NCBI RefSeq assembly: GCF_003285005.1
Contig: NZ_QMFA01000026.1
Span: forward strand, 1-64,000
Source of the DNA: Paenibacillus sp. YN15
Lineage (GTDB): Bacteria; Bacillota; Bacilli; Paenibacillales; NBRC-103111
Length of the DNA: 64,000 bases
Direction of reading: 5' to 3'
Positions 18,571 to 26,620 of this stretch are shown one piece after another (position 1 is the first letter of the stretch; each line of letters opens with the position of its first letter). The notes beneath the pieces are model-generated. The model had not been told where the DNA came from, made no database searches, and was given only the letters and a program-made list of their open reading frames with translations. A program made the position numbers and the translations under genes.

Positions 18571-19025
18571 TAACTGAATATCAAAAGCGATGAAAAGAAC
18601 CAGTACGCATGCTGGATGTCCCAGAGAGAAGATGGTTGGTGCGAATCTTCACGGACAGGATGCGGAACCCCCTCTTGGAGCTGTGGCCTGAATCATGCTG
18701 TAGTAGGGCTTATCGGATTCCCTCCGTCACAAGGGAAAGGTATCGGGCTTTAACGGAGCCCCGTACTTGAAAAGCACAGAGCAGTGATGTTCTGTGGAAT
18801 TTAGGTGGTACCGCGGACTGTCTGTTCGCCCTAGGGGCTGTCTCCAAACTCCGAGGGGAGCAGATTTTGCAGAATTTTCGTTCCAGGCAAGGCACTTACG
18901 TGAAGGCGTACCGGGGGGTACGTCAAGCGGAAGTAACGAAGCATGGGGCGAAAAGGCGGTGAAAGATGCCCTCAAGCGGGTTTGAAGACAGGCCCTAAGC
19001 CGTTTTTTCGGCTTGGGGCTTTTTT
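18571..19025 (+). ncRNA. T-box riboswitch (proline) interrupted by a MITE-like insertion
   Basis: Stem I contains AGAGAG (AG bulge), GGTTGGTGCGAATC and GGAACCCCCTCTTGGAGC; GAA (18665-18667) is followed by CCC (18668-18670), a proline codon in specifier position. The T-box core AGGTGGTACCGCG is at 18803-18815. The antiterminator can be drawn fully: TTAGG, 7-nt bulge TGGTACC, GCGGAC, loop, GTTCGC, CCTA(G). The terminator GCCCTAAGCCG / CGGCTTGGGGC plus a T run is at 18992-19025. A 162-bp element flanked by TA sits between them, so antiterminator and terminator no longer share a strand. The leader precedes proS. Confidence 0.93.
18832..18997. mobile_element. MITE-like element, copy 1 (inside the proS leader)
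   Basis: Flanked by TA on both sides, with 18-bp terminal inverted repeats (TAGGGGCTGTCTCCAAAC and the complement of the right end, 16 of 18 identical when the TA is included). No coding capacity. The interior, roughly 130 bp, is about 94% identical by eye to copy 2 at 25359-25523. TA duplication fits IS630/Tc1-mariner or some IS5-group transposases acting in trans; none is seen in this window. Confidence 0.8.
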
Positions 19026-19048
19026 ATTTTCTTAAGGAGGCTGCATCT

Positions 19049-20803
19049 ATGAAAATGGCAAAGCTTGTAGGCGAGCGGTTCCGGGAAAGGCCCTCCGACT
19101 GCGTGATCGACAGCCATGCGCTGATGGTCCGCGGAGGATATATGAAGGCTGTGGGCAGCGGGATTTATACCCAGACGCCCCCTCTTCGCCGGATCATCCG
19201 GAAAATCGAGGAGATTATCCGGGAGGAAATGGAAGCCATCGGCGGCCAGGAGGTACTTCTGCCTGTGGTGATGCCGGAGAGCCTGTGGCAGGAATCTGGC
19301 CGGGCGGCCAGCGTCGGCAGCGAGCTGCTGCGCTTCCGGGACCGGCATGGCAGCCCCCACCTGCTGGGGATGACCCACGAGGAGGCGGCGGTGCAGCTGG
19401 TGCGGGAATACGGCAGCAGCTATCTGCGTTATCCTTTTATGGTCTATCAGATCCAGACCAAGTTCCGGGATGAAGCCCGTCCCCGCGGCGGATTGATCCG
19501 TGTACGGGAATTCACCATGAAGGATGCTTATTCCTTCCACCTCTCCCCGGAGGATCTGGCCGATTATTACGGCCAATGTTACCGCGCTTATGAGCGGATT
19601 TTCGCACGTGTCGGGCTTCCCCAGGTGATTGCCATTGCTGCGGATTCGGGCATGATGGGCGGAAATGTCTCCCATGAGTTTATGCTGCCGACGCCTGTGG
19701 GGGAGGACACCTTGGCGCTATGCCCCGAGTGCGGCTACAAGGCCAATATGGAGGCGGCGGAAAATGTGGTGGAGCCTTTTGCGCCGGTTGGGGAAGGAAG
19801 CTCCGGCAGCGGGAAGCTTGCGTTGGTCCATACTCCGGGCATGCATACCATCCATGAGGTGTGCGGGTTTCTCGGACTGCGGGAGGAGCAATCCTGCAAG
19901 GCGGTGGTGTACCGGACGGAAGCCGACGGGCGGCTGGTGATTCTTTTTATCCGGGGCGACCTGGAGGTGAATGAAACCAAACTGACCAATCTGCTGGGCG
20001 GCGATGTGCGCCCTGCCGTTCTGGAGGCGGATGGCAGGCTGTTTGCCGGATTTATCGGTCCGGTAGGGTTGGCGGAGCCCGGGGAAGGAGCTGCGGTGCT
20101 GTTCGACCGTTCGCTGCAAGGGGCGGCGGGGCTGTGCTGCGGCGGAAATAAGCCGGATCACCATTACACCGGTCTGGACATGGAGCGGGATTGCAGCGGG
20201 GCGGAATATCATGATCTGGCCAAAATTAAGGAAGGCGGCATTTGTCCGGCCTGCGGCAAACATACCATCACCCTTTCCAGAGGCATCGAGGTGGGGAATA
20301 TCTTTCAGCTCGGGGACAAATATACCCGCGCCATGGGGATGCAGGCGGCAGATCAATCCGGCGGGCTGAGCTATCCCCTGATGGGCTGCTACGGCATCGG
20401 CATCGGCCGGCTGGCCGCTTCCGTGTGCGAGATTCACCGGGATGAGCACGGGCCTATCTGGCCCATCTCCATTGCGCCGTGGCAGGTGCAGCTGTGCTGT
20501 GTGCGGGCGGACGATGCGGCGGCCCGGGCTTGCGCCGATGAGCTGTACCGGGAGCTGCAGCGGCTGGGCATCGAGGTCATCTATGATGACCGGACCGTCA
20601 GCGCGGGGGTGATGTTCTCCGACGCAGACCTGCTGGGCGTTCCCGTCCGGGTTATCGTCAGCCCGCGGAATCTGCAGACCGGCTGCTGCGAGATCGTTGC
20701 CCGGGACAAAAGCGTCAGCATGAAGATCCCCGTAGAGGAAGCCGCCCAGGCGGCGGATGACCTGGTGCGACGCCTATTGGCGGAGCTGGTGTGGAGCGAG
20801 TAG
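19049..20803 (+). CDS. proS: Prolyl-tRNA synthetase (class II, bacterial type with insertion domain)
   Basis: 584 residues. It charges tRNA-Pro. Class II motif 2 region FRDEARPRGGLIRVREFTMKDAYSF, MTHEEAA, and motif 3 (MGCYGIGIGRLAAS) are present, with an INS editing-like domain around residues 225-400 that is followed by a C2-type zinc pair (ICPACGKHT) and a C-terminal anticodon-binding domain (WPISIAPWQVQLCCV). ATG 19049 lies 8 nt after AAGGAGG; the longer frame begins inside the leader terminator. T-box control suggests this is the starvation-induced ProRS, perhaps a second copy beside a housekeeping gene. Its last 42 nt begin a 77-bp tandem repeat. Confidence 0.95.
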   Translation: MKMAKLVGERFRERPSDCVIDSHALMVRGGYMKAVGSGIYTQTPPLRRIIRKIEEIIREEMEAIGGQEVLLPVVMPESLWQESGRAASVGSELLRFRDRHGSPHLLGMTHEEAAVQLVREYGSSYLRYPFMVYQIQTKFRDEARPRGGLIRVREFTMKDAYSFHLSPEDLADYYGQCYRAYERIFARVGLPQVIAIAADSGMMGGNVSHEFMLPTPVGEDTLALCPECGYKANMEAAENVVEPFAPVGEGSSGSGKLALVHTPGMHTIHEVCGFLGLREEQSCKAVVYRTEADGRLVILFIRGDLEVNETKLTNLLGGDVRPAVLEADGRLFAGFIGPVGLAEPGEGAAVLFDRSLQGAAGLCCGGNKPDHHYTGLDMERDCSGAEYHDLAKIKEGGICPACGKHTITLSRGIEVGNIFQLGDKYTRAMGMQAADQSGGLSYPLMGCYGIGIGRLAASVCEIHRDEHGPIWPISIAPWQVQLCCVRADDAAARACADELYRELQRLGIEVIYDDRTVSAGVMFSDADLLGVPVRVIVSPRNLQTGCCEIVARDKSVSMKIPVEEAAQAADDLVRRLLAELVWSE

Positions 20804-20929
20804 GCGATGCTGCCTTCGGGCGAGTGGACGGGCGCGGCCTGGTGCGGCGCCTGTTGGCGATGCTGGTGTAGAGCGAGTGGGCGATGCTGGATGCGGGCGA
20901 GTGGACGGGCGCGGCCTGGTGCGGCGCCT
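20762..20929 (+). repeat. 77-bp tandem repeat that starts inside the proS 3' end
   Basis: Units begin with CTGGTGCG at 20762, 20839 and 20916 (period 77), giving about 2.2 copies. The first unit contains the last codons and stop of proS; the second is a diverged copy of them outside the gene. Confidence 0.85.
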
Positions 20930-20998
20930 CCCTGGCTGCCTTAGCCTGGCGCCCGGAAGTTGCCGACTTCCCTGATTGCCTTAGCCTTGTGCCCGAAG

Positions 20999-21200
20999 GA
21001 GCGCAACGGAACTGAGCGACTCTTAAAGCCGCTTTTGCAGCCAATTCGCATCGCAACGGAACTGAGAAGCGCTTATTCCCCGCCGCAGCCTCATTTCGCT
21101 TCTATTTTCGCCTCACGAGGCACATAAGCGCTTCTGAGTTCCGCAAAAAAACCAAATTAGCGCTTTTGCCGCCGTAAGAGTCGCTGAGTTCCGCAACGGG
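20999..21200. repeat. Intergenic repeat cluster, AACGGAACTGAG type
   Basis: Two direct copies of GCAACGGAACTGAG (about 21002 and 21052) face two inverted copies (CTGAGTTCCGC, about 21130 and 21184), allowing long hairpins. The same family occurs at 53945-54140. Confidence 0.7.
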
Positions 21201-21222
21201 AGGCTAGAGTGGGTGAAACAGC

Positions 21223-21376
21223 GGGATTCATGGCAGTAGCGAGATTGGCAACAGTGGCGGGATTCGTGGCAACAGCGAGGGGCGCGGTAATAACGGGATT
21301 GGGGACAGTAGTAGCAGGATTCGTGGCAACAGCGGCGGATTCGTGACAGCACCAAGATTTGTAGCAGCCCTCGTCT
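21223..21376. repeat. Degenerate 18-bp tandem array
   Basis: About eight imperfect copies of GGGATTCGTGGCAACAGC. Together with the two preceding repeat clusters it fills 20804-21657, where no gene is visible; open frames here only follow the repeat. Confidence 0.6.
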
Positions 21377-21657
21377 CCGCCACTGTGCCGCCTTCCGCCT
21401 CAGCGCAAAACAAAAACCCGCCAACGGCCGGCGGAACCCCGGCCCGGCCGAATAAGCGCCGTGGCCTGGGTCCCCCGCCATTGGCAGGTTCCGTCCTCTA
21501 TATTTGCTGCACCAGTCTAATGGACCGTACCGCTCAACTAATCTGCTTAACCAATCTGCTCAACCAACCTGCTTAACCATCTGTTCAACTAATCTGCTCT
21601 GCCAATCTCGACACCCGAGCCTTGCCCCAAGCAGCTTTGCCTGCTTTGGGAATTATG

Positions 21658-22095
21658 TTACGCCAGCAGGGTGAAGCTGCCGTTTTTGAACTCGTACACC
21701 CGCTGCGGGTTGGGGGAGTAATCATCCACGGTAACCCGCGCTTCCTCCAGGTAGAAAATTTTGAACACCGGATTATCCGGGGTTTTGTAGATGTTGGCCA
21801 GTTGGGGCTCATGTTTGAACAGCGCTTCCTTGGCCTCCGGGGATTCGTCGAATTGGACGGTGCCGCTGATTCTCACCCACACATTGTCGGGAGAGGTTTG
21901 GGAATATTCCACATAGGGAACCGCCAGCAGCTGCTCATACACCGCTTTGGTGCTGGCCGTGCTGAAGTACAGTCTGCCGGTTTCGGCATCCAGATGGGGA
22001 AGGCCCCAGGGCCGTACTCTCGGCTTGCCATCATCGACAGTAGCGAGGTAAGCGGGAGTATAGTGCTGGATCACAGACAAAATTTCCTGGCTCAA
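21658..22095 (-). CDS. Pyridoxamine 5'-phosphate oxidase-like flavin-binding protein
   Basis: About 145 residues with a split-barrel FMN-binding pattern: PAYLATVDDGKPRVRPWGLPHLD, GRLYFSTASTKAVYEQL and VWVRISGTVQF. Such small family members are often F420/FMN- or heme-binding reductases of unknown substrate. I prefer the TTG at 22095, 8 nt after GGAGG; an ATG at 22110 overlaps that site. A TTGACC/AATAAT promoter lies ahead. It is convergent with nothing and reads toward the repeat region. Confidence 0.85.
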   Translation of the reverse strand: MSQEILSVIQHYTPAYLATVDDGKPRVRPWGLPHLDAETGRLYFSTASTKAVYEQLLAVPYVEYSQTSPDNVWVRISGTVQFDESPEAKEALFKHEPQLANIYKTPDNPVFKIFYLEEARVTVDDYSPNPQRVYEFKNGSFTLLA

Positions 22096-22250
22096 TGAAA
22101 TAACCTCCATTTAATGAAGCGGCAGACCACAGGTGCTCCGCTTGCCGGTATCAGTTCACCTCATCATAGCATTATTGCGCTGCCTGATGTCAAGGTCAGG
22201 AAGTAAAGACTGGCTTGTGGTCAAAGACCTATTGTATGCAGCTCCAAGGG

Positions 22251-23876
22251 TCAGAGGGTACAGCCCCAACCTGCCGGATAGTCCGGCGACAGCGTCACCG
22301 GCAACCTGCCCATGGCAGGCAATCGGCCCGTCAGCACCTTGGCGGCAGCCTGGAGCATCAGGGGCCGGTTTTCGTAGCAGGCCAGATACGCATGCACTCC
22401 GGGAAAGGCCAGCAAATCATAGGGGCTGCGGAGGGCCACCGCAGTTACTTTGGCGCCGGGCACCCCGAGCAGCTCCTGCACCAGCCGGGCCTGGCCCGGA
22501 TTGAAGGCGGCGTTGTAGGTGCCCGCCACAATCTGCAGGCGCCCGGCCGATACCGCCGCCATAACCGCCTCCACCTCGGCCACCTCCGGCGTTAGGCCCA
22601 CCTCAAGCTCCTGCACATCGGCAAGATAGGGCTTCAAGGCCTTGCCCAGGGTTATTTCCTGGCGGATAGCCTCCTCCACATCCGTCCGGGCTTCAACCCG
22701 GGGCCAGATCACCAGCGTTGGCGCGGCAGCATCCAGGGGAAGGGAATCCGGCTCCGCCTTCACCAGCGTCACCGCCCGTTCCGCGGCCTGCTCCGCAACC
22801 TTCACATGCTGCCGGCTGCCCACCGCCGGCAGTCCCTTCCCGCGGACCAGCCGCTGCCAGCTCTCCTCCCGGCGGGCCTTGGCCTCCCGGATGCGCCGGG
22901 CGGAGACCGCAACACGGTCCTGCGGCAGATCTCCCGAGAGCACAGCCTGGTACAAAGCCTCCAGCGCTTCAAGCTGGAGTTCAGGCGTGTGGCTGACCAG
23001 GACCAGATCCGCCCCCGCTTTTACCGCCAGAACGGCTCCACGGCCAACGCCTACCGTGCCGGAGATAGCCTTCATCTCCAGACAATCCGTGGCAATTACG
23101 CCGTCATAGCCCAAATCCTGGCGAAGGAGTCCCTCCAGCACAGCCGGGGACAGCGTGGCCGGCAATCCGCTGGAGTCATAAGCGGGAAATTGCACATGGG
23201 CGGTCATCACCACATCCGCACCGGCGGCAATGGCGCTCCGAAAAGGCGGCAGCTCTATCCGGCGGAGCCGCTCCACACTGTGGGGCACCAGTGGCAGCTC
23301 CAGATGGGAATCCGCCGTTGTATCGCCGTGGCCGGGAAAATGCTTGGGGCAGGCGCCGACCCCCGAGTCCTGATAACCCCGCACCGCCTGGGCCCCCATG
23401 ATCCCAACCATATGGGAATCCTCGCCGTAGGAGCGAACGCCGATCACCGGATTGGCCTTGTTATTGTTCACATCCACACAGGGCGCGAAATTCAGAGTAA
23501 TACCCAGGCTCCGCAGCTCTGCCCCCGAAATCCGGGCCGTTTCATATACCAGCTCCGGAGAACCGGCCGCGCCAAGAGCCATATTCCCCGGCATCAGGGC
23601 AACCTGCCGGTCGATTCTTGCCACCATGCCGCCTTCCTGGTCAACGGCAATCCACAGGGGGCCGGTCCCCGCCTGCTTTGCCGCCTCCTGAAGCATGCCG
23701 GACAGCTCCCGCACCTCCTCCGGCGTTCCGATATTATCCCGGAAGTAGATCACGTTGCCAAGACTGTACTCCCGGATGAGCCGCAAAATGTCCTCCGTAG
23801 GCGCTTTTCCGGAAAAGCCGCACATAACCATTTGGCCGATTTGCTCCCGTAAAGCAGTATGAGTGAGCAATTCCAT
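22251..23876 (-). CDS. nagZ: GH3 beta-N-acetylglucosaminidase NagZ, cytoplasmic form
   Basis: 541 residues. It should remove terminal GlcNAc from GlcNAc-MurNAc or GlcNAc-anhydroMurNAc. The NagZ signature is clear: KHFPGHGDTTADSH (178-191) with the Asp189/His191 acid-base dyad of Gram-positive NagZ, nucleophile Asp264 in ATDCLEMKA, and DQEGGMVARI. A C-terminal GH3 domain (about 350-541) is present, as in B. subtilis NagZ, but there is no signal peptide, whereas the B. subtilis enzyme is exported. It is divergent from murR and 150 bp from its predicted operator. A GGGGGG ribosome site and TATAAT elements precede ATG 23876. Confidence 0.94.
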   Translation of the reverse strand: MELLTHTALREQIGQMVMCGFSGKAPTEDILRLIREYSLGNVIYFRDNIGTPEEVRELSGMLQEAAKQAGTGPLWIAVDQEGGMVARIDRQVALMPGNMALGAAGSPELVYETARISGAELRSLGITLNFAPCVDVNNNKANPVIGVRSYGEDSHMVGIMGAQAVRGYQDSGVGACPKHFPGHGDTTADSHLELPLVPHSVERLRRIELPPFRSAIAAGADVVMTAHVQFPAYDSSGLPATLSPAVLEGLLRQDLGYDGVIATDCLEMKAISGTVGVGRGAVLAVKAGADLVLVSHTPELQLEALEALYQAVLSGDLPQDRVAVSARRIREAKARREESWQRLVRGKGLPAVGSRQHVKVAEQAAERAVTLVKAEPDSLPLDAAAPTLVIWPRVEARTDVEEAIRQEITLGKALKPYLADVQELEVGLTPEVAEVEAVMAAVSAGRLQIVAGTYNAAFNPGQARLVQELLGVPGAKVTAVALRSPYDLLAFPGVHAYLACYENRPLMLQAAAKVLTGRLPAMGRLPVTLSPDYPAGWGCTL

Positions 23877-23982
23877 TTCACACCCCCCAAATCAAATGTT
23901 ATATTATATGACATAAACCCTAAAACTTTTGTCCGTATTTGCCGCCATTATAGCATCGGGCTTTCCAAACAACAATACGTTG

Positions 23983-24011
23983 TTTAAAATTTTATTTCAG
24001 AATGATATAAT
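23983..24011 (+). promoter_or_regulatory. murR promoter with candidate MurR operator
   Basis: TATAAT at 24006-24011 with a weak -35 (TTTAAA, 23983-23988). The near-palindrome AAAAT-TTT-ATTTC (23986-23998) fills the spacer, a classic repressor position. The same element recurs as a perfect palindrome before murQ (25201-25213). Confidence 0.55.
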
Positions 24012-24119
24012 AACAACGAAAATATATTTTAAATTATCCGTTATATTCCAATGCTTGCCAACCTTATCCGCCGCCTTTACTATGTAAGTAAATCCAAAAA
24101 GAATGCGCAGGTACCCTTT

Positions 24120-24986
24120 ATGGCCATCCAGAACAATCTTTTGCTCAAAATCCGGGATGTGCAGGAAAGCCTGACCCCCGTGGAGCGGCTGATCGCCGAG
24201 TATATCCTTGCCAACCCGGGAGAGATCCCCCACCTCTCCATCAAAAGCCTGGCCCTGTTCAGCCGCACCAGCGACGCCTCGGTGCTCCGCTTCTGCAAAA
24301 CCATGGGCTACAACGGCTATCGCAGCTTCATCGTCAACCTGTCCGCCGCCTTAGGCTCCCATGATGAGGAGCAGCCGGCCCATTATTCCGACATCCAGCC
24401 CGGCGACGAGCTGGACGTGATTATCTCCAACGTATCCCGCAACAATGCCAAGTCCATCGACGACACCCTGGCCATTATCGACCGCGATGAGGTGGGCAAA
24501 GCGGTGAAAGCCCTGCGGGAAACCAACCGCATCGTCTTCTTCGGAGTAGGCGCCTCCGGCCTGGTATGCCGGGACGGGGAGCAGAAATTCTCCCGGATCA
24601 ACAAAATGTGCCATGCCTATACGGACGGGCACAGCCAGCTTACTGCCGCCACCCTTTTGGAGCGCGGGGATGTGGCAGTTTTCATCTCCAATTCGGGGGA
24701 CACGGAGGAAATACTCGACGCACTGGACATCTCCCTTAAGAACGGCGCCACCACCATTGCCCTGACCCGCTTCGGCAAAAGCGAGCTGGCCCAGCGCTCG
24801 GATATTGTGCTGACCTTCTCCTCCCAGGAGGTGACCATGCGCAGCGGAGCCATGGGCTCCCGCATTGCCATGCTTACCGTGATTGACATTCTTTTTGCCG
24901 GCGTCGCCAGCGCCGAGTATGCCTCCATCAAAAAATACCTTCTGAAAACCCACAACATTCTTTCTTCCAAACACAGAAGGGGCTAA
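24120..24986 (+). CDS. murR: RpiR/MurR-family transcriptional regulator
   Basis: 288 residues: N-terminal RpiR helix-turn-helix (residues ~1-80, SLKSLALFSRTSDASVLRFCKTMGYNGYRSF) and a C-terminal SIS sugar-phosphate-binding domain (about 125-260, FFGVGASGLVCRD, FISNSGDTEEILDAL). MurR proteins repress MurNAc catabolism and are relieved by MurNAc-6-phosphate; the location beside nagZ and murQ supports that identity. ATG 24120 is chosen on family length; the frame opens 23 codons earlier but that stretch is not conserved-looking. A strong terminator follows. Confidence 0.88.
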   Translation: MAIQNNLLLKIRDVQESLTPVERLIAEYILANPGEIPHLSIKSLALFSRTSDASVLRFCKTMGYNGYRSFIVNLSAALGSHDEEQPAHYSDIQPGDELDVIISNVSRNNAKSIDDTLAIIDRDEVGKAVKALRETNRIVFFGVGASGLVCRDGEQKFSRINKMCHAYTDGHSQLTAATLLERGDVAVFISNSGDTEEILDALDISLKNGATTIALTRFGKSELAQRSDIVLTFSSQEVTMRSGAMGSRIAMLTVIDILFAGVASAEYASIKKYLLKTHNILSSKHRRG

Positions 24987-25009
24987 GCCCCCCTCTCACC
25001 GGCTGCCGC

Positions 25010-25040
25010 GGCGCTTTCCAAGTGAAAGCGCCGTTTTTTT
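25010..25040 (+). terminator. Terminator after murR
   Basis: GGCGCTTTC / GAAAGCGCC perfect 9-bp stem, 5-nt loop, then G and seven T. Confidence 0.93.
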
Positions 25041-25200
25041 GCGCCTCCGCACACCGCCCCGGACATAACCCACCCCATCGAACAATATATGTTTTGATAT
25101 AAGGTCTTGTCCGGCTCATAAAGATATCGTTTTCAAGGAATATTTTTCTCCAATTCCCATATAATTTTGGAGCATAACCATCAATTTATTTTTTTAATCC

Positions 25201-25251
25201 GAAATTTTATTTCAAAAAGTGATTGACGAATCCCCGTGATGGTACTATGCT
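25201..25251 (+). promoter_or_regulatory. murQ operon promoter with perfect GAAAT-TTT-ATTTC palindrome
   Basis: TTGACG (25223-25228), 17 bp, TATGCT (25246-25251). The palindrome at 25201-25213 lies 9 bp upstream of the -35 and matches the element in the murR promoter. The transcript would carry a ~290-nt leader including MITE copy 2. Confidence 0.6.
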
Positions 25252-25358
25252 TAAAACAACCACATGACAGATAATCTAACAAACAAAGAAACTATCCCTA
25301 ACGCTTAAGAGCTTTCCAAAGGAAATCCAGCTTCGCAAGCATCCGCTATGCTGAAAAC

Positions 25359-25523
25359 TAGGGCGTGTCTGATAACTCCGAGGGGAGCAGATTTTGCAGA
25401 ATTTTCGTTCCAGGCAAGGCACTTTCGTGAAGGCGTACCGGAGGTACGTCAAGCGGAAGTAACGCAGCATGGGGCGAAAAGGCGGTGAAGGCTGCCCTCA
25501 AGCGGGTTTTCAGACACGGCCTA
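25359..25523. mobile_element. MITE-like element, copy 2 (in the murQ leader)
   Basis: TA-flanked, 18-bp terminal inverted repeats TAGGGCGTGTCTGATAAC and the complement of GTTTTCAGACACGGCCTA (16 of 18 identical). Interior nearly identical to copy 1 at 18832-18997. It lies between the murQ promoter and start codon. Confidence 0.8.
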
Positions 25524-25549
25524 ACACACAACCAGGTAGGAGAATGCGC

Positions 25550-26473
25550 ATGAATGAATATTTGGCGGGCCTAACGACGGAGAAGATCAATCCGGCAACC
25601 CGGACCATTGACGAATGCACAACGGAAGAGATGCTGGCGCTTCTGAACCGGGAGGATGCCAAGGTGCCGGCGGCAGTGGCGGAGGAAATTCCCCGCATTG
25701 CGCAAGCCGTGGACATGATCCACAGCCGTCTGGAGAACGGCGGCAGATTATTTTACATCGGAGCAGGAACCTCGGGGCGGCTGGGGGTGCTGGACGCTTC
25801 CGAATGCCCCCCTACCTTCGGCGTGGAGCCGGAGCTGATCCAGGGGCATATCGCCGGAGGAGATACCGCCCTCCGCACAGCGGTGGAGGGCTTCGAGGAT
25901 CTGGCCGAGGAGGGCATCGCCCTCGTGGAACGCTGCGGCGTCACCGCCCAAGATGCAGTGGTGGGCATCTCCGCCAGCGGCAGCGCCGCCTTCGTCATCG
26001 CCGCCTTGAAAAAGGCGGGAGAGCTGGGCGCCGCCACCATCGGCGTCGTCAACAATCAAGGCTCCAGGCTGGCAGAGGTTTGCCAGGTCACCATCGCTCC
26101 GGTGGTGGGGCCGGAGGTGATCATGGGCTCCACCCGGCTGAAGTCCGGCTCAGCCCAGAAGCTGGTGCTCAATATGCTCACCACCAGCGTCATGGTCAAG
26201 CTTGGCAAAACCTATGACAACCTCATGGTGGATCTGAAGGCCACCAACGCCAAGCTCCGGGACCGGGCGGTGCGGATCATTACCGCCGCCTGCGGAGCCG
26301 GGGAGGCGGAAGCGGCCAAAGCGCTGGCCGAAGCCGAAGGCAGCTGCAAGCTGGCCATCCTGATGCTGGCGGCGGGGCTGGACGCCGCAGCCGGACAGCA
26401 GCTTCTGGCTGAAACCAAAGGGATGCTGAAGCAGGCCATCCGCAAGCACCAGGGCAGCGACACCGCCCAATAG
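25550..26473 (+). CDS. murQ: N-acetylmuramic acid 6-phosphate etherase
   Basis: 307 residues, usual length. MurQ cleaves the lactyl ether of MurNAc-6-phosphate to give GlcNAc-6-phosphate and D-lactate. The SIS domain carries YIGAGTSGRLGVLDASECPPTF with the catalytic Glu, plus GISASGSAAFVIAAL and MGSTRLKSGSAQKLVLNML, all diagnostic. ATG 25550 lies 7 nt after AGGAG; an in-frame ATG at 25544 is too close to it. It is first in an operon with the sugar importer. D-lactate released here could feed the lutABC-type or other lactate routes, although those lie 30 kb away. Confidence 0.96.
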   Translation: MNEYLAGLTTEKINPATRTIDECTTEEMLALLNREDAKVPAAVAEEIPRIAQAVDMIHSRLENGGRLFYIGAGTSGRLGVLDASECPPTFGVEPELIQGHIAGGDTALRTAVEGFEDLAEEGIALVERCGVTAQDAVVGISASGSAAFVIAALKKAGELGAATIGVVNNQGSRLAEVCQVTIAPVVGPEVIMGSTRLKSGSAQKLVLNMLTTSVMVKLGKTYDNLMVDLKATNAKLRDRAVRIITAACGAGEAEAAKALAEAEGSCKLAILMLAAGLDAAAGQQLLAETKGMLKQAIRKHQGSDTAQ

Positions 26474-26620
26474 AGAAAGCAGCTTTTTCCGGCCGCAGGA
26501 AGTTTCGCTGTAAGAACCGGCATCCGCTGCACCGCCGCATCTCCCGGCAGCCCCCATTGGGCTCCAGCAGGAAGTTCTGATTTATCCCATACTTTTAACC
26601 ATTAAAGGAGGAAGCAAGGT

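Noticed and set aside
18710-18985. Short frames inside the MITE copies (for example those containing CLERKFCKICSPRS)
   Set aside because: The same peptide appears in both copies because the DNA element is repeated; no start signal, and it overlaps the T-box leader.
21190-21430. Possible CRISPR array in the 18-bp repeat region
   Set aside because: Units are contiguous and degenerate, with no unique spacers and no cas genes nearby.
21228-21481. Leu/Pro-rich reading frames in the repeat region
   Set aside because: They merely translate the tandem repeat; no ribosome site.
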